From JBIICS01 sp044238735 (GTDB lineage: Bacteria; Bacteroidota; Bacteroidia; UBA4408), in contig JBIICS010000067.1 in NCBI GenBank assembly GCA_044238735.1, forward strand, positions 1 to 15,459: a stretch of DNA of 15,459 nucleotides. Direction: 5' to 3'. Position numbers and translations under genes: made by a program. The notes under the pieces were generated by a model, which made no database searches, was not told where the DNA came from, and saw only the letters and a list, made by a program, of their open reading frames with translations. Shown one piece after another: positions 1-6,637 of the stretch (the first letter of the stretch is position 1; each line of letters begins with the position of its first letter).

Positions 1-1
1 G

Positions 2-427
2 CGCTTGATGATTACCGGAAATTTTGCTTTACTGGCAGGAATTAATCCTAACGAAGTGGATCAATGGTATCTGGGCATTTATATAGACGCTATTGAATGG
101 GTGGAGATTACCAATACACGTGGCATGAGTCAATTTGCAGACGGCGGTTTACTGGCAACTAAGCCCTATATTAGTTCTGCTTCGTATATTGATAAGATGA
201 GTGATTATTGTGCCGGATGTTTTTATAATAAAAATTTAAAAACAGGAGATAGAGCGTGTCCATTTAACAGCTTATATTGGAATTTTTTAGCTGTAAACCG
301 AAAACTACTTGCTACAAATCAACGCATGAGTATGATGTATAGCGTTTGGGACAAAATGGACATAAACACACAACAAGCCATTATAAAACAGGCGGAGAAA
401 TATTTAAATAATATGCATTCTTTATAA
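2..427 (+). CDS. FeS-BCP / PhrB-type cryptochrome-photolyase, C-terminal part (5' end outside window)
   Basis: This is the C-terminal part of an iron-sulfur bacterial cryptochrome/photolyase, the PhrB-like family that includes prokaryotic (6-4) photolyases. Such proteins bind FAD and a [4Fe-4S] cluster and use light to repair UV photoproducts or to signal. The frame is open to the left edge; its first two visible codons encode Arg-Leu, which join to MITGNFALLAGI as in the family segment around the FAD site. GMSQFADGG, the tract KPY-SS-YI, and MSDYC-GC follow. Three of the four cluster cysteines are visible as C-x2-C-x12-C (about 69, 72 and 85 residues from base 5); the fourth would lie upstream. 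WDKM and a short helical tail end the protein at the normal family terminus, so only the 5' end is missing. The DASH cryptochrome gene starts 48 bases downstream with no terminator between, so co-transcription is likely. Substrate specificity cannot be told from this fragment. Confidence 0.93.
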   Translation, partial: RLMITGNFALLAGINPNEVDQWYLGIYIDAIEWVEITNTRGMSQFADGGLLATKPYISSASYIDKMSDYCAGCFYNKNLKTGDRACPFNSLYWNFLAVNRKLLATNQRMSMMYSVWDKMDINTQQAIIKQAEKYLNNMHSL

Positions 428-475
428 AATAATTTATTACCGTTCCTTTTTTATATATATTTTAATATCAGCACC

Positions 476-1771
476 ATGAAAACAGCTATTGTTTGGTTTA
501 AAAGTGATTTGCGGATTCATGATAATGAAGCGCTATACAGGGCTTCTAAAGAAAACGATCTAATTATACCTGTATATTGTTTTGATGAGAAGATGTTTAC
601 TATAACAGAATTTGGATTTAATAAGACAGGTATAAGGAGGCTGAAATTTTTAACCGAGTCGTTATACAATCTTAATTCTAAATTAAATACACTCGGAACA
701 AACCTATTGGTGTTAAATGGAAAATCTGAGCTAGAGATTTTAAAGCTAGTTAAACAATATGGTGTTAGAAAAGTATATGTAAAGAAAGAGGTTTCGTTTG
801 AAGAAATTATTCTAAATCAAAAAGTTGAAGAAACTTTATGGAAGCAGCAATGCGAATTTGAGGTATTTAGTACCAGTACTTTATATCATGCAGAAGATTT
901 ACCTTTTTCGGTTAAAGACATTCCTGACGTGTTTACCAAATTTAGGACTGCTGTTGAAAAAGAAAGCAAGGTAAGGTCCTTGTTCCCGTTACCCGAAAAA
1001 TTAGACTCACCTCCCTTATCTGTCTTTAAGATTCCGGATTTTATAATTGATCAAGTAAAAAATATCAGTATTGATGTACGTTCTGCTTTTCCTTTTTTAG
1101 GGGGTGAAAGTGAGGGTATAAACCGTTTAAATTACTATTTATTTCAATCTAAACTTATATCAGATTATAAGAGTACGCGAAACCAATTAATAGGTAGCGA
1201 TTATTCATCTAAATTTTCTCCCTGGCTGGCAATGGGTTGTTTATCGGCGCGCTATATTTATTCCGAAATTATCAGATATGAAAAAGAGTTTAAAGAAAAC
1301 GAATCAACCTATTGGTTAAAATTTGAATTATTATGGCGCGATTTCTTTCGATTTATGATGAAAAAACATCGCAACGCCTACTTTAAGGACTTTGGCATTA
1401 AGGAAACCTCAGTTAAAGTGCGCAACATAAACCCAGAGAGTATACAGAAATGGACTAACGGAAAAACTGGAGTTTCGCTGATAGATGCCAATATGCTGGA
1501 GTTAAAGTATACCGGATTTATGAGCAACAGAGGAAGGCAAATAGTAGCCAGTTTCTTTTGCAATGATTTAAAACAAGATTGGCGCTATGGTGCAGCTTAC
1601 TTTGAGCAGCAACTTATAGATTATGATGTTTGCAGCAATTGGGGAAATTGGGCTTATATAGCAGGTGTTGGAAATGATCCCCGAAAGGATCGCTATTTTG
1701 ATATTGAAAAGCAAACAAAACTATATGATAAAGATGGGTTATATCGGGAACTATGGTTAACCAAAATTTAA
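476..1771 (+). CDS. DASH-family cryptochrome / deoxyribodipyrimidine photolyase
   Basis: A complete 431-residue flavoprotein of the cryptochrome/photolyase superfamily, best fitting the DASH group, which repairs cyclobutane dimers mainly in single-stranded DNA. The N-terminal photolyase alpha/beta domain starts with IVWFKSDLRIHDNEAL (residues 5-20). The DASH-like FTKFRTAVE is at 153-161. The FAD-binding helical domain includes KFSPWLAMGCLSAR (246-259), LLWRDFFRFM (285-294), GFMSNRGRQIVASFF (347-361), and YDVCSNWGNW (383-392) followed by AGVGNDPR, a strong DASH hallmark. Trp326, Trp369 and Trp392 sit where the electron-transfer tryptophan triad is expected. A further Trp389 occupies the position where I recall DASH proteins usually having Tyr. 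Length is normal for the bacterial proteins without long extensions. ATG start at 476 gives the expected N terminus. It follows the FeS photolyase gene and ends at a strong terminator, so the two probably form a light-repair operon. Confidence 0.95.
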   Translation: MKTAIVWFKSDLRIHDNEALYRASKENDLIIPVYCFDEKMFTITEFGFNKTGIRRLKFLTESLYNLNSKLNTLGTNLLVLNGKSELEILKLVKQYGVRKVYVKKEVSFEEIILNQKVEETLWKQQCEFEVFSTSTLYHAEDLPFSVKDIPDVFTKFRTAVEKESKVRSLFPLPEKLDSPPLSVFKIPDFIIDQVKNISIDVRSAFPFLGGESEGINRLNYYLFQSKLISDYKSTRNQLIGSDYSSKFSPWLAMGCLSARYIYSEIIRYEKEFKENESTYWLKFELLWRDFFRFMMKKHRNAYFKDFGIKETSVKVRNINPESIQKWTNGKTGVSLIDANMLELKYTGFMSNRGRQIVASFFCNDLKQDWRYGAAYFEQQLIDYDVCSNWGNWAYIAGVGNDPRKDRYFDIEKQTKLYDKDGLYRELWLTKI

Positions 1772-1777
1772 AAATAA

Positions 1778-1806
1778 ATAAAGCCCGTTTAAAAAACGGG
1801 CTTTAT
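1778..1806. terminator. Bidirectional intrinsic terminator between convergent genes
   Basis: A perfect 13-bp inverted repeat (1778-1790 and 1794-1806) encloses a three-base AAA loop. The GC-rich core is GCCCG/CGGGC, and A/T runs flank it, giving a U tract in either direction. It starts six bases after the DASH cryptochrome stop codon and lies 16 bases beyond the stop of the convergent DEAD-box gene, so it can end both transcripts. Confidence 0.9.
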
Positions 1807-1822
1807 AGCTAAAATATAGTTT

Positions 1823-3676
1823 CTATCTTCTGCTTCTAGACGAACTACCTTGAGTGCGGGTTCTGCGTTCACCATCAGAGCTTCTTCTACCAGAAGTAGA
1901 GGATGAGGATGAACTTCCGCCTCCATATGATCTTTTTTCACCATATGATTTCTTTTCGCCATAACCGCCTGATGATTTAGATCTACCTCCTTTATATCCT
2001 CCGCCAAAATCATCACCATCTCTTCTTCTAACCGGTTTACCATGGGAGGATTGTCCTTCACCCTGAAGAGGATTAGAAAGTTCTAATCTTACCTTACGGC
2101 CACATAATTCCTGATTACTTAAGGCTTTAATTGCAGATTCTGCGTATTCATTTTCTAGTTCAAAAAAGGAGAACGAATTTTTTAAATCGATACGGCCAAT
2201 ATTTTTCTTCTCGCAATCTAGTGATGTACACACAAAGTTAATTAGCTCACCAACATTAATATTGTCAATCTTTCCTACATTAATAAAGAAACGCTGGAAT
2301 GGTCTGTTTCGGTCACCACCTTCGGAGCGATCGCGCTCTCTGCGCTCTTTAATATTTAGGTCGGGTGCTTTTTGATAGATATCAATTAAATGGGCGAAAT
2401 TGGTAGATATTAATTTTTTAATTAATTCATCTTTATCCAAGTCGTGTAAAGCGTTAATGGCTTTGTCGTAGATATCCTGTTTGATATGATGCGATGCATC
2501 GATGTTGTTTATTTTAGTGATAAAACTATCGATAAGTTTCTCGCATACTTCCATTCCGGTTGGTATAGAACCTTTAGTAAATGGCTTTTTAAGCTTTCTT
2601 TCTAATTGTGGGATTCTATCCTGATCGCGGTGGCCAACTAACGAAATACTATAACCATGTCTACCGGCTCGAGCTGTTCGGCCCGAACGGTGAGTATAGT
2701 TATCAATATCTTCAGGTAAGTTATAGTGAAATACGTGTGTAATATTATCTACATCAATACCACGAGCGGCAACATCTGTAGCAATTAGTAATTTTATCTG
2801 ACGGGTTCTAAATTTCTTCATCACCACATCGCGTTGATTTTGTGATAAATCGCCATGTAAAGAATCAGCGCTATAACCTTCCATTAATAATTTATCGGCA
2901 ATGTCCTGTGTTTCTGCTCTGGTACGGCAAAAAACAATACCAAACATATCCGGGAAGTAATCGATAATTCTTCTGAAGGCTTTAAATTTATCTCCAGAAT
3001 TTACTTTATAGTAAATGTGCTCAATATTTTCGGCACTTTGATTTTGTTTACCTGTGCTTACTTCTAACGGTTTGCGCATATAGTTTCTACCAATGCGAGC
3101 TACTTCCTCTGGCATAGTAGCAGAAAACAACCAGGTATTTTTATCTTCAGGTGTTTCTTGCAAGATACTATCCAAATCTTCTTTAAAGCCCATGTTTAAC
3201 ATTTCATCGGCCTCATCAAGAACCACTATACTTACTTCAGAAATATTTACTTTGCCTCGGTTTAGTAAATCCACCATACGGCCTGGAGTTGCACAAATAA
3301 TTTGAGCACCTTTGTTAATGTCTCTTATTTGCATATCAATACTTGCGCCTCCGTAAACGGGAACTATGCGAGCATTGTCTATATACTTGGAGTAATTTTT
3401 AAGATCGTTTGTAATTTGCAAACAAAGTTCGCGTGTAGGTGCAATTACTAGTGCTTGCACTTTGTTTAATTCAAAATCAATATTGTTTATAATGGGTAAA
3501 CCAAATGCAGCAGTTTTTCCTGTACCGGTTTGAGCTAAACCCACCACATCGGTTTTCTCGGCTAGTAGAACCGGTATTATTTTAGCTTGAATGGGTGTTG
3601 GGTTTTTATACCCTAATTCGGTAATAGATTTTAGTATTGGATCTATTAATCCAAGTTCATTGAATGTTGTTTCCAT
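1823..3676 (-). CDS. DEAD-box ATP-dependent RNA helicase, DeaD/CsdA-like
   Basis: A 617-residue ATP-dependent RNA helicase of the DEAD-box family, likely remodelling structured RNA, ribosome precursors or cold-stabilised mRNA. RecA domain 1 carries the Q-motif region (F5 to about Q30), motif I AQTGTGKT (48-55), Ia PTREL, Ib TPGR, DEAD (154-157) and SAT (185-187). RecA domain 2 carries GIVFCRTR (246-253), TDVAARGID and HRSGRTARAGR (329-339). Residues about 460-534 look like the DbpA/CsdA-type RNA-binding domain (an RRM-like fold). The last ~70 residues (549-617) are a low-complexity Gly/Ser/Arg/Lys/Tyr tail. It is preceded by a promoter, a structured leader of about 115 nt and no Shine-Dalgarno sequence; ATG at 3676 gives the correct start just before the Q motif. 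Family members are often cold-induced; that is inference here. The domain order supports DeaD/CsdA over RhlE, but orthology is unproven. Confidence 0.95.
   Translation of the reverse strand: METTFNELGLIDPILKSITELGYKNPTPIQAKIIPVLLAEKTDVVGLAQTGTGKTAAFGLPIINNIDFELNKVQALVIAPTRELCLQITNDLKNYSKYIDNARIVPVYGGASIDMQIRDINKGAQIICATPGRMVDLLNRGKVNISEVSIVVLDEADEMLNMGFKEDLDSILQETPEDKNTWLFSATMPEEVARIGRNYMRKPLEVSTGKQNQSAENIEHIYYKVNSGDKFKAFRRIIDYFPDMFGIVFCRTRAETQDIADKLLMEGYSADSLHGDLSQNQRDVVMKKFRTRQIKLLIATDVAARGIDVDNITHVFHYNLPEDIDNYTHRSGRTARAGRHGYSISLVGHRDQDRIPQLERKLKKPFTKGSIPTGMEVCEKLIDSFITKINNIDASHHIKQDIYDKAINALHDLDKDELIKKLISTNFAHLIDIYQKAPDLNIKERRERDRSEGGDRNRPFQRFFINVGKIDNINVGELINFVCTSLDCEKKNIGRIDLKNSFSFFELENEYAESAIKALSNQELCGRKVRLELSNPLQGEGQSSHGKPVRRRDGDDFGGGYKGGRSKSSGGYGEKKSYGEKRSYGGGSSSSSSTSGRRSSDGERRTRTQGSSSRSRR
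1923..1964. repeat. Degenerate 18-bp tandem repeat in the helicase tail
   Basis: The unit starting CCATATGAT at 1923-1940 is repeated at 1941-1958 with three differences, and a partial third copy begins at 1959 (CCATAA). On the coding strand it encodes the repeated Ser/Gly-Tyr-Gly-Glu-Lys-Lys/Arg units of the disordered tail. A period of 18 bases keeps the frame, so copy number could vary without disrupting the gene. Confidence 0.7.
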
Positions 3677-3792
3677 TTTTGAAAAATGTTGTTGTTAATA
3701 AATATTAGCCAACAACAACTTAATTTAGACGCGAAACATCGATTTTTCGCCGGACTTATACAGAAGCTGTTATCAGCGTTTTCCCTTTTAGG
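3677..3792 (-). promoter_or_regulatory. Structured 5' leader of the DEAD-box helicase mRNA
   Basis: With the transcription start placed from the -7 box at about 3790-3793, the helicase mRNA has an untranslated leader of roughly 115 nt. Two hairpins can form. One has 6-bp arms GCGAAA/TTTCGC (3731-3736 and 3745-3750) with an 8-base loop. The other has 9-bp arms GTTGTTGTT/AACAACAAC (3688-3696 and 3711-3719) with a 14-base loop, and ends 11 bases before the ATG. Long structured leaders are known for cold-shock helicases such as E. coli csdA, so post-transcriptional control is plausible. It matches no riboswitch I recognise. Confidence 0.5.
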
Positions 3793-3797
3793 CACTG

Positions 3798-3828
3798 CAA
3801 ATATAGGCTTAAATGCCTAAAGTCCAAA
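3798..3828 (-). promoter_or_regulatory. Bacteroidota-type promoter of the helicase gene
   Basis: Reading the minus strand, TTTG (3825-3828), a 19-base spacer and TATATTTG (3798-3805) exactly match the Bacteroidota sigma-ABfr consensus TTTG-N19-TAnnTTTG. The -7 box lies between the arms of an 8-bp perfect inverted repeat, TTTAGGCA (3787-3794) and TGCCTAAA (3814-3821). One arm falls at the expected transcription start and the other in the promoter spacer, as an operator might. No regulator gene lies nearby. Confidence 0.75.
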
Positions 3829-3894
3829 AAAACAATAAGTTATACACCTAACTATCGGAGTATAAGGAGTAAAGAATTTGTTTGAAGCCCAAAC

Positions 3895-3925
3895 TTATTA
3901 ACAAAAAAGGGCGTTTTGTTAATAA
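3895..3925. repeat. Perfect 12-bp inverted repeat, AT-rich
   Basis: TTATTAACAAAA (3895-3906) and TTTTGTTAATAA (3914-3925) are exact reverse complements around a 7-base loop. A T-rich arm follows the hairpin in both directions, so it could act as a weak terminator, or as a protein-binding operator about 70 bases upstream of the helicase -33 element. The arms are nearly all A/T, so RNA stability would be modest. Confidence 0.65.
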
Positions 3926-4001
3926 TTAGACCTCCTTTAAAAATAATATTTTACAATGAAGTTCACGCATTTAAATAAGTGATTCACTTTATCCCGCAGC
4001 T

Positions 4002-4033
4002 CTCGCAAGTTTAGCGTTAGCGTAACTTGTGAG
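4002..4033. repeat. Imperfect palindrome, possible REP-like element
   Basis: The 10-base arms CTCGCAAGTT (4002-4011) and AACTTGTGAG (4024-4033) pair with a single mismatch (G.U if transcribed from the + strand). The middle holds two tandem TTAGCG units. It is more GC-rich than its surroundings, is not followed by a T tract, and sits in non-coding DNA after a terminator. Such traits suit an interspersed extragenic palindrome. Only one copy is present in this window, so the repeat status is inference. Confidence 0.5.
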
Positions 4034-4045
4034 GACATAACAAAA

Positions 4046-4060
4046 GAAGTCTGTGACTTC
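4046..4060 (-). terminator. Probable terminator of the M14 carboxypeptidase gene
   Basis: GAAGTC (4046-4051) and GACTTC (4055-4060) form a 6-bp stem with a 3-base loop. Read on the minus strand it begins one base after the TAA stop codon and is followed by TTTTGTT. The stem is short, so termination may be partial. Confidence 0.6.
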
Positions 4061-4061
4061 A

Positions 4062-6440
4062 TTATTTAGACACCACTACCTTATCTGTAAAAACAGATCC
4101 GTTACCAGTAGTCTGCTTAATCAAATAAACTCCTTCGGTCCATTCGTTAATATTGAACTGAACTTTTCCTTTAACTATTTTTTGTGATAAAATTAATTTA
4201 CCGGTTGCATTGTAAATATCCAAATGAGATTCTGGATAATTAGTCTCTATGGTTAATACATCCTTTGCGGGATTTGGATAGACCGAAAATTGATTATAAT
4301 TACTTGCAAAAGTACTGCGAACAGAAGTACTTGCACTAATCGTATTTACACTTAAGTCGTCAAAATAAAATCCATCTTCATTTACAAAACCATCGCTTTT
4401 TAAACGAAAACGTAACTTAATATTTTGTCCGATATAATTACTTAAATCCATTTCTTCTTTAACCCAATTTAATTGATCGCCATCATATAAGGGTTGTCCG
4501 GGGTCCTGGTCCGGACTGCCCGGATGTGTGTATTTACCGCACAAGCTAGTCCAGGAAACTCCATTGTTGGAACTTACCTGCACTTGCACATAGTCGTATC
4601 CACTCTCTAAAGCCCAGCTTGCATAAAATGTTAAACTGGCACTTTGAACATTACTTAGATTAATAGAATTATTAAGAGTGAAATTTGTTGTGCGGTTATC
4701 GGCATAATTACCATTAGGGCTATCGCTTATGCTACTGGGCGAAGAAACATATTTTCCGGTTGTAACTCCCCAAGTATTAGCCGTTGAAGAAGTCCAGCCC
4801 GTAACAGCCGAACCATTATTAGTTAATACAGATGCTGGGGTACCATAAATTAACGTTATGGTATCTTTTTGAATAAAATTAGCATACGAAGTATTAATCA
4901 CAAAAATCACCGGTTCACCATTTTGTATATTTGGATTTAAGCAAATTTCAATGGAATCATTTACTTCGTCCAATAGATTTAAACCGGAATAGTTTTTTAT
5001 ATTACCAACGTTTTGTATATTAGTACTTATAGGCGTAAATGACACATTGTTATTAGACCCTGGCAATAGCCCGATTCTTTTTACATTATAATTAATATAA
5101 TTGCATAAAGATGAAATGTATCGAGATTCACTTAATCTACATTCAATTATATCAAGCGCTAATTCGGCGAATTTAATATTTTGAATGAACGTATTTTGAC
5201 AAATCGGAACAATTCTATTAATGGCCGGCCAAAATCCATCAGAAGCTGCGCCTGCCTCCGGCGTTATAGATAAAACCTTTGTATGACTATTATCGGCATA
5301 CAGCCAATCGTCGGCAGCACCATTACCAACATATCCAATTGTTTGAAAAGGATTACCATAACCAAAACCATTTTCGCGCGACATATATTCGCATTGAGAA
5401 TTAAACAGGTTAGAATCCGGGCAAAGTGTATTTTCATAACCCCAAGGAAAAATGAGAACATTACTGTAAGTATGATAATTTAAACACATCTTAAAATCTT
5501 TGCCATTTACAAAATCTCGTAAAATTTGTGTTTCGGGCTCAGAGAAAGCAGAAGTTCCTCTGTAAGTATCCGTAGTGGGATCAGGACTGGATCCATTATC
5601 ATCAAACCCCCAGTTATATCCATAATTTCTATTTAAATCTACTCCAAACGCATTGTTGCCGTTAACTCTACGGTTCTTACGCCACATACCTCCTCCATTA
5701 GGATTTATTTGTTGGTTATATAGATAACCGTCCGGGTTTACCACCGGAATAAAATACATCTGAGTATTATCAACGATGGATGTAATTCGTTCGTCAATAC
5801 CATAATATTCCAATACATACCACATAAAATAAATTAATTGAGTTAAAGAACAGGCCTCACGTGCATGATGCAGGGCATTATATAAAATTTCGGGTTTTTG
5901 ATTATCGGGTTTCACATTAGAAGTTATTCTTAAATAATAAATATCCCGTCCCTCTATTGTTTTCTTAGTTAAAGAAACAGGAGCCTTATTGCTGATTAGT
6001 GCTGGATAAAGTAAACTCATCGAATCCAATATTTGAAGCGCCTCATTATAGGTAAAAAAACCCCCCATACTGCCTAAATGAAAATGAGTTGGACTAGGGA
6101 AAGGAAAATTTACAGTACCGTTGTTACATTGAACAACAGATGTGTTTGTAGTTTTTAAATTATCAGTAGTATTTCTTTCTTGATAATATTTAGAAACATC
6201 CTTAATTAACAACTCGTAAGCGAGGCCAGCTTGTTTGATTTTAGTTAACTCCGATTGAGATAAATCGCTTACAAACCACGTATCTTTTTTAACTTGACCA
6301 TGGTCTATACAAACCCCTAAAGCACCTAATTTCTTTAAGCCCTCTTTACCGGTTAATATTTTAGCCTTATGATAAATTTCGTTTTGAGCGAAAAGAGCCG
6401 CATTAACTAGCAACAATATTGAAAATAAATATTTAAACAT
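4062..6440 (-). CDS. Secreted M14-family zinc carboxypeptidase with type IX secretion C-terminal domain
   Basis: A 792-residue exported metallopeptidase that should remove C-terminal residues from peptides outside the cell or at the surface. The frame extends to a TTG at 6461, but the first ATG (6440) gives a textbook signal peptide, MFKYLF-SILLLVNAALFAQ, so I start there. The M14 domain spans roughly residues 120-435 and shows HAREA with zinc ligands His192 and Glu195, a substrate-binding DLNRNYG (Asn270-Arg271), the third ligand in LNYHTYSN (His323) and a likely catalytic Glu395 in TPEAG. A linker leads to a beta-sandwich (about 548-698, YYDVQV-like strands and FYFDDLSV) resembling MAM/immune-inhibitor accessory domains. 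The end (about 718-792) begins SVYPNPAKD and finishes GVYLIKQ...DKVVVSK, the Por sorting signal for the type IX secretion system. It stands alone between its terminator and a divergent intergenic region. The peptide specificity is unknown. Confidence 0.93.
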   Translation of the reverse strand: MFKYLFSILLLVNAALFAQNEIYHKAKILTGKEGLKKLGALGVCIDHGQVKKDTWFVSDLSQSELTKIKQAGLAYELLIKDVSKYYQERNTTDNLKTTNTSVVQCNNGTVNFPFPSPTHFHLGSMGGFFTYNEALQILDSMSLLYPALISNKAPVSLTKKTIEGRDIYYLRITSNVKPDNQKPEILYNALHHAREACSLTQLIYFMWYVLEYYGIDERITSIVDNTQMYFIPVVNPDGYLYNQQINPNGGGMWRKNRRVNGNNAFGVDLNRNYGYNWGFDDNGSSPDPTTDTYRGTSAFSEPETQILRDFVNGKDFKMCLNYHTYSNVLIFPWGYENTLCPDSNLFNSQCEYMSRENGFGYGNPFQTIGYVGNGAADDWLYADNSHTKVLSITPEAGAASDGFWPAINRIVPICQNTFIQNIKFAELALDIIECRLSESRYISSLCNYINYNVKRIGLLPGSNNNVSFTPISTNIQNVGNIKNYSGLNLLDEVNDSIEICLNPNIQNGEPVIFVINTSYANFIQKDTITLIYGTPASVLTNNGSAVTGWTSSTANTWGVTTGKYVSSPSSISDSPNGNYADNRTTNFTLNNSINLSNVQSASLTFYASWALESGYDYVQVQVSSNNGVSWTSLCGKYTHPGSPDQDPGQPLYDGDQLNWVKEEMDLSNYIGQNIKLRFRLKSDGFVNEDGFYFDDLSVNTISASTSVRSTFASNYNQFSVYPNPAKDVLTIETNYPESHLDIYNATGKLILSQKIVKGKVQFNINEWTEGVYLIKQTTGNGSVFTDKVVVSK

Positions 6441-6637
6441 GTAAATTAATTTAGAATTCAATTGTAAATAAAAACCTTCTTTTTCGTAAATTTTATATAC
6501 TAACTATACCATAAATTATATATTGAATATATCAGATAAAACCTTTTTACCTTAATAAACTGGGATTAATTCGGTTTTTATGAAACTAAATAGATATTTA
6601 TCCCCTAATATTTAATAAATTTAAATCTTTTAGAATT
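6441..6637. promoter_or_regulatory. Divergent intergenic region between the carboxypeptidase gene and rmuC
   Basis: This 197-base, very A/T-rich gap must carry the promoters of two divergent genes, but I see no full TTTG-N19-TAnnTTTG match on either strand. It contains a 15-base palindrome, ATATATT-G-AATATAT (6518-6532), roughly central, which might be an operator but is low-complexity and may be chance. No small gene is evident. Confidence 0.4.

Larger units (their letters stand above)
3829..4045. other. Gene-free part of the 385-base intergenic region, rich in inverted repeats
   Basis: Nothing here reads as a credible protein in either direction. It lies between the terminator of the carboxypeptidase gene and the helicase promoter, both read leftward. 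It contains the 12-bp inverted repeat at 3895-3925, the palindrome AAGTGA-T-TCACTT at 3977-3989, and the long imperfect palindrome at 4002-4033. Further minor signals are a GGAGTA direct repeat (3857-3862 and 3866-3871) and a minus-strand purine-rich AAAGGAGGT motif (3931-3939). It could hold a small RNA or repetitive-element remnants; neither is demonstrated. Confidence 0.55.

Noticed and set aside
1789..2061. 90-codon open frame on the minus strand overlapping the helicase tail.
   Set aside because: It lies out of frame within the low-complexity tail codons and its product is compositionally odd (Glu/Met/His-rich); it is a shadow.
3093..3305. Plus-strand open frame opposite the helicase gene, and similar frames opposite other genes.
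   Set aside because: They are antisense to strongly conserved coding sequence and show no recognisable domain, promoter or start context of their own.
6441..6461. Upstream TTG start for the M14 carboxypeptidase.
   Set aside because: It would add seven residues ahead of a textbook signal peptide; ATG at 6440 is the better start.
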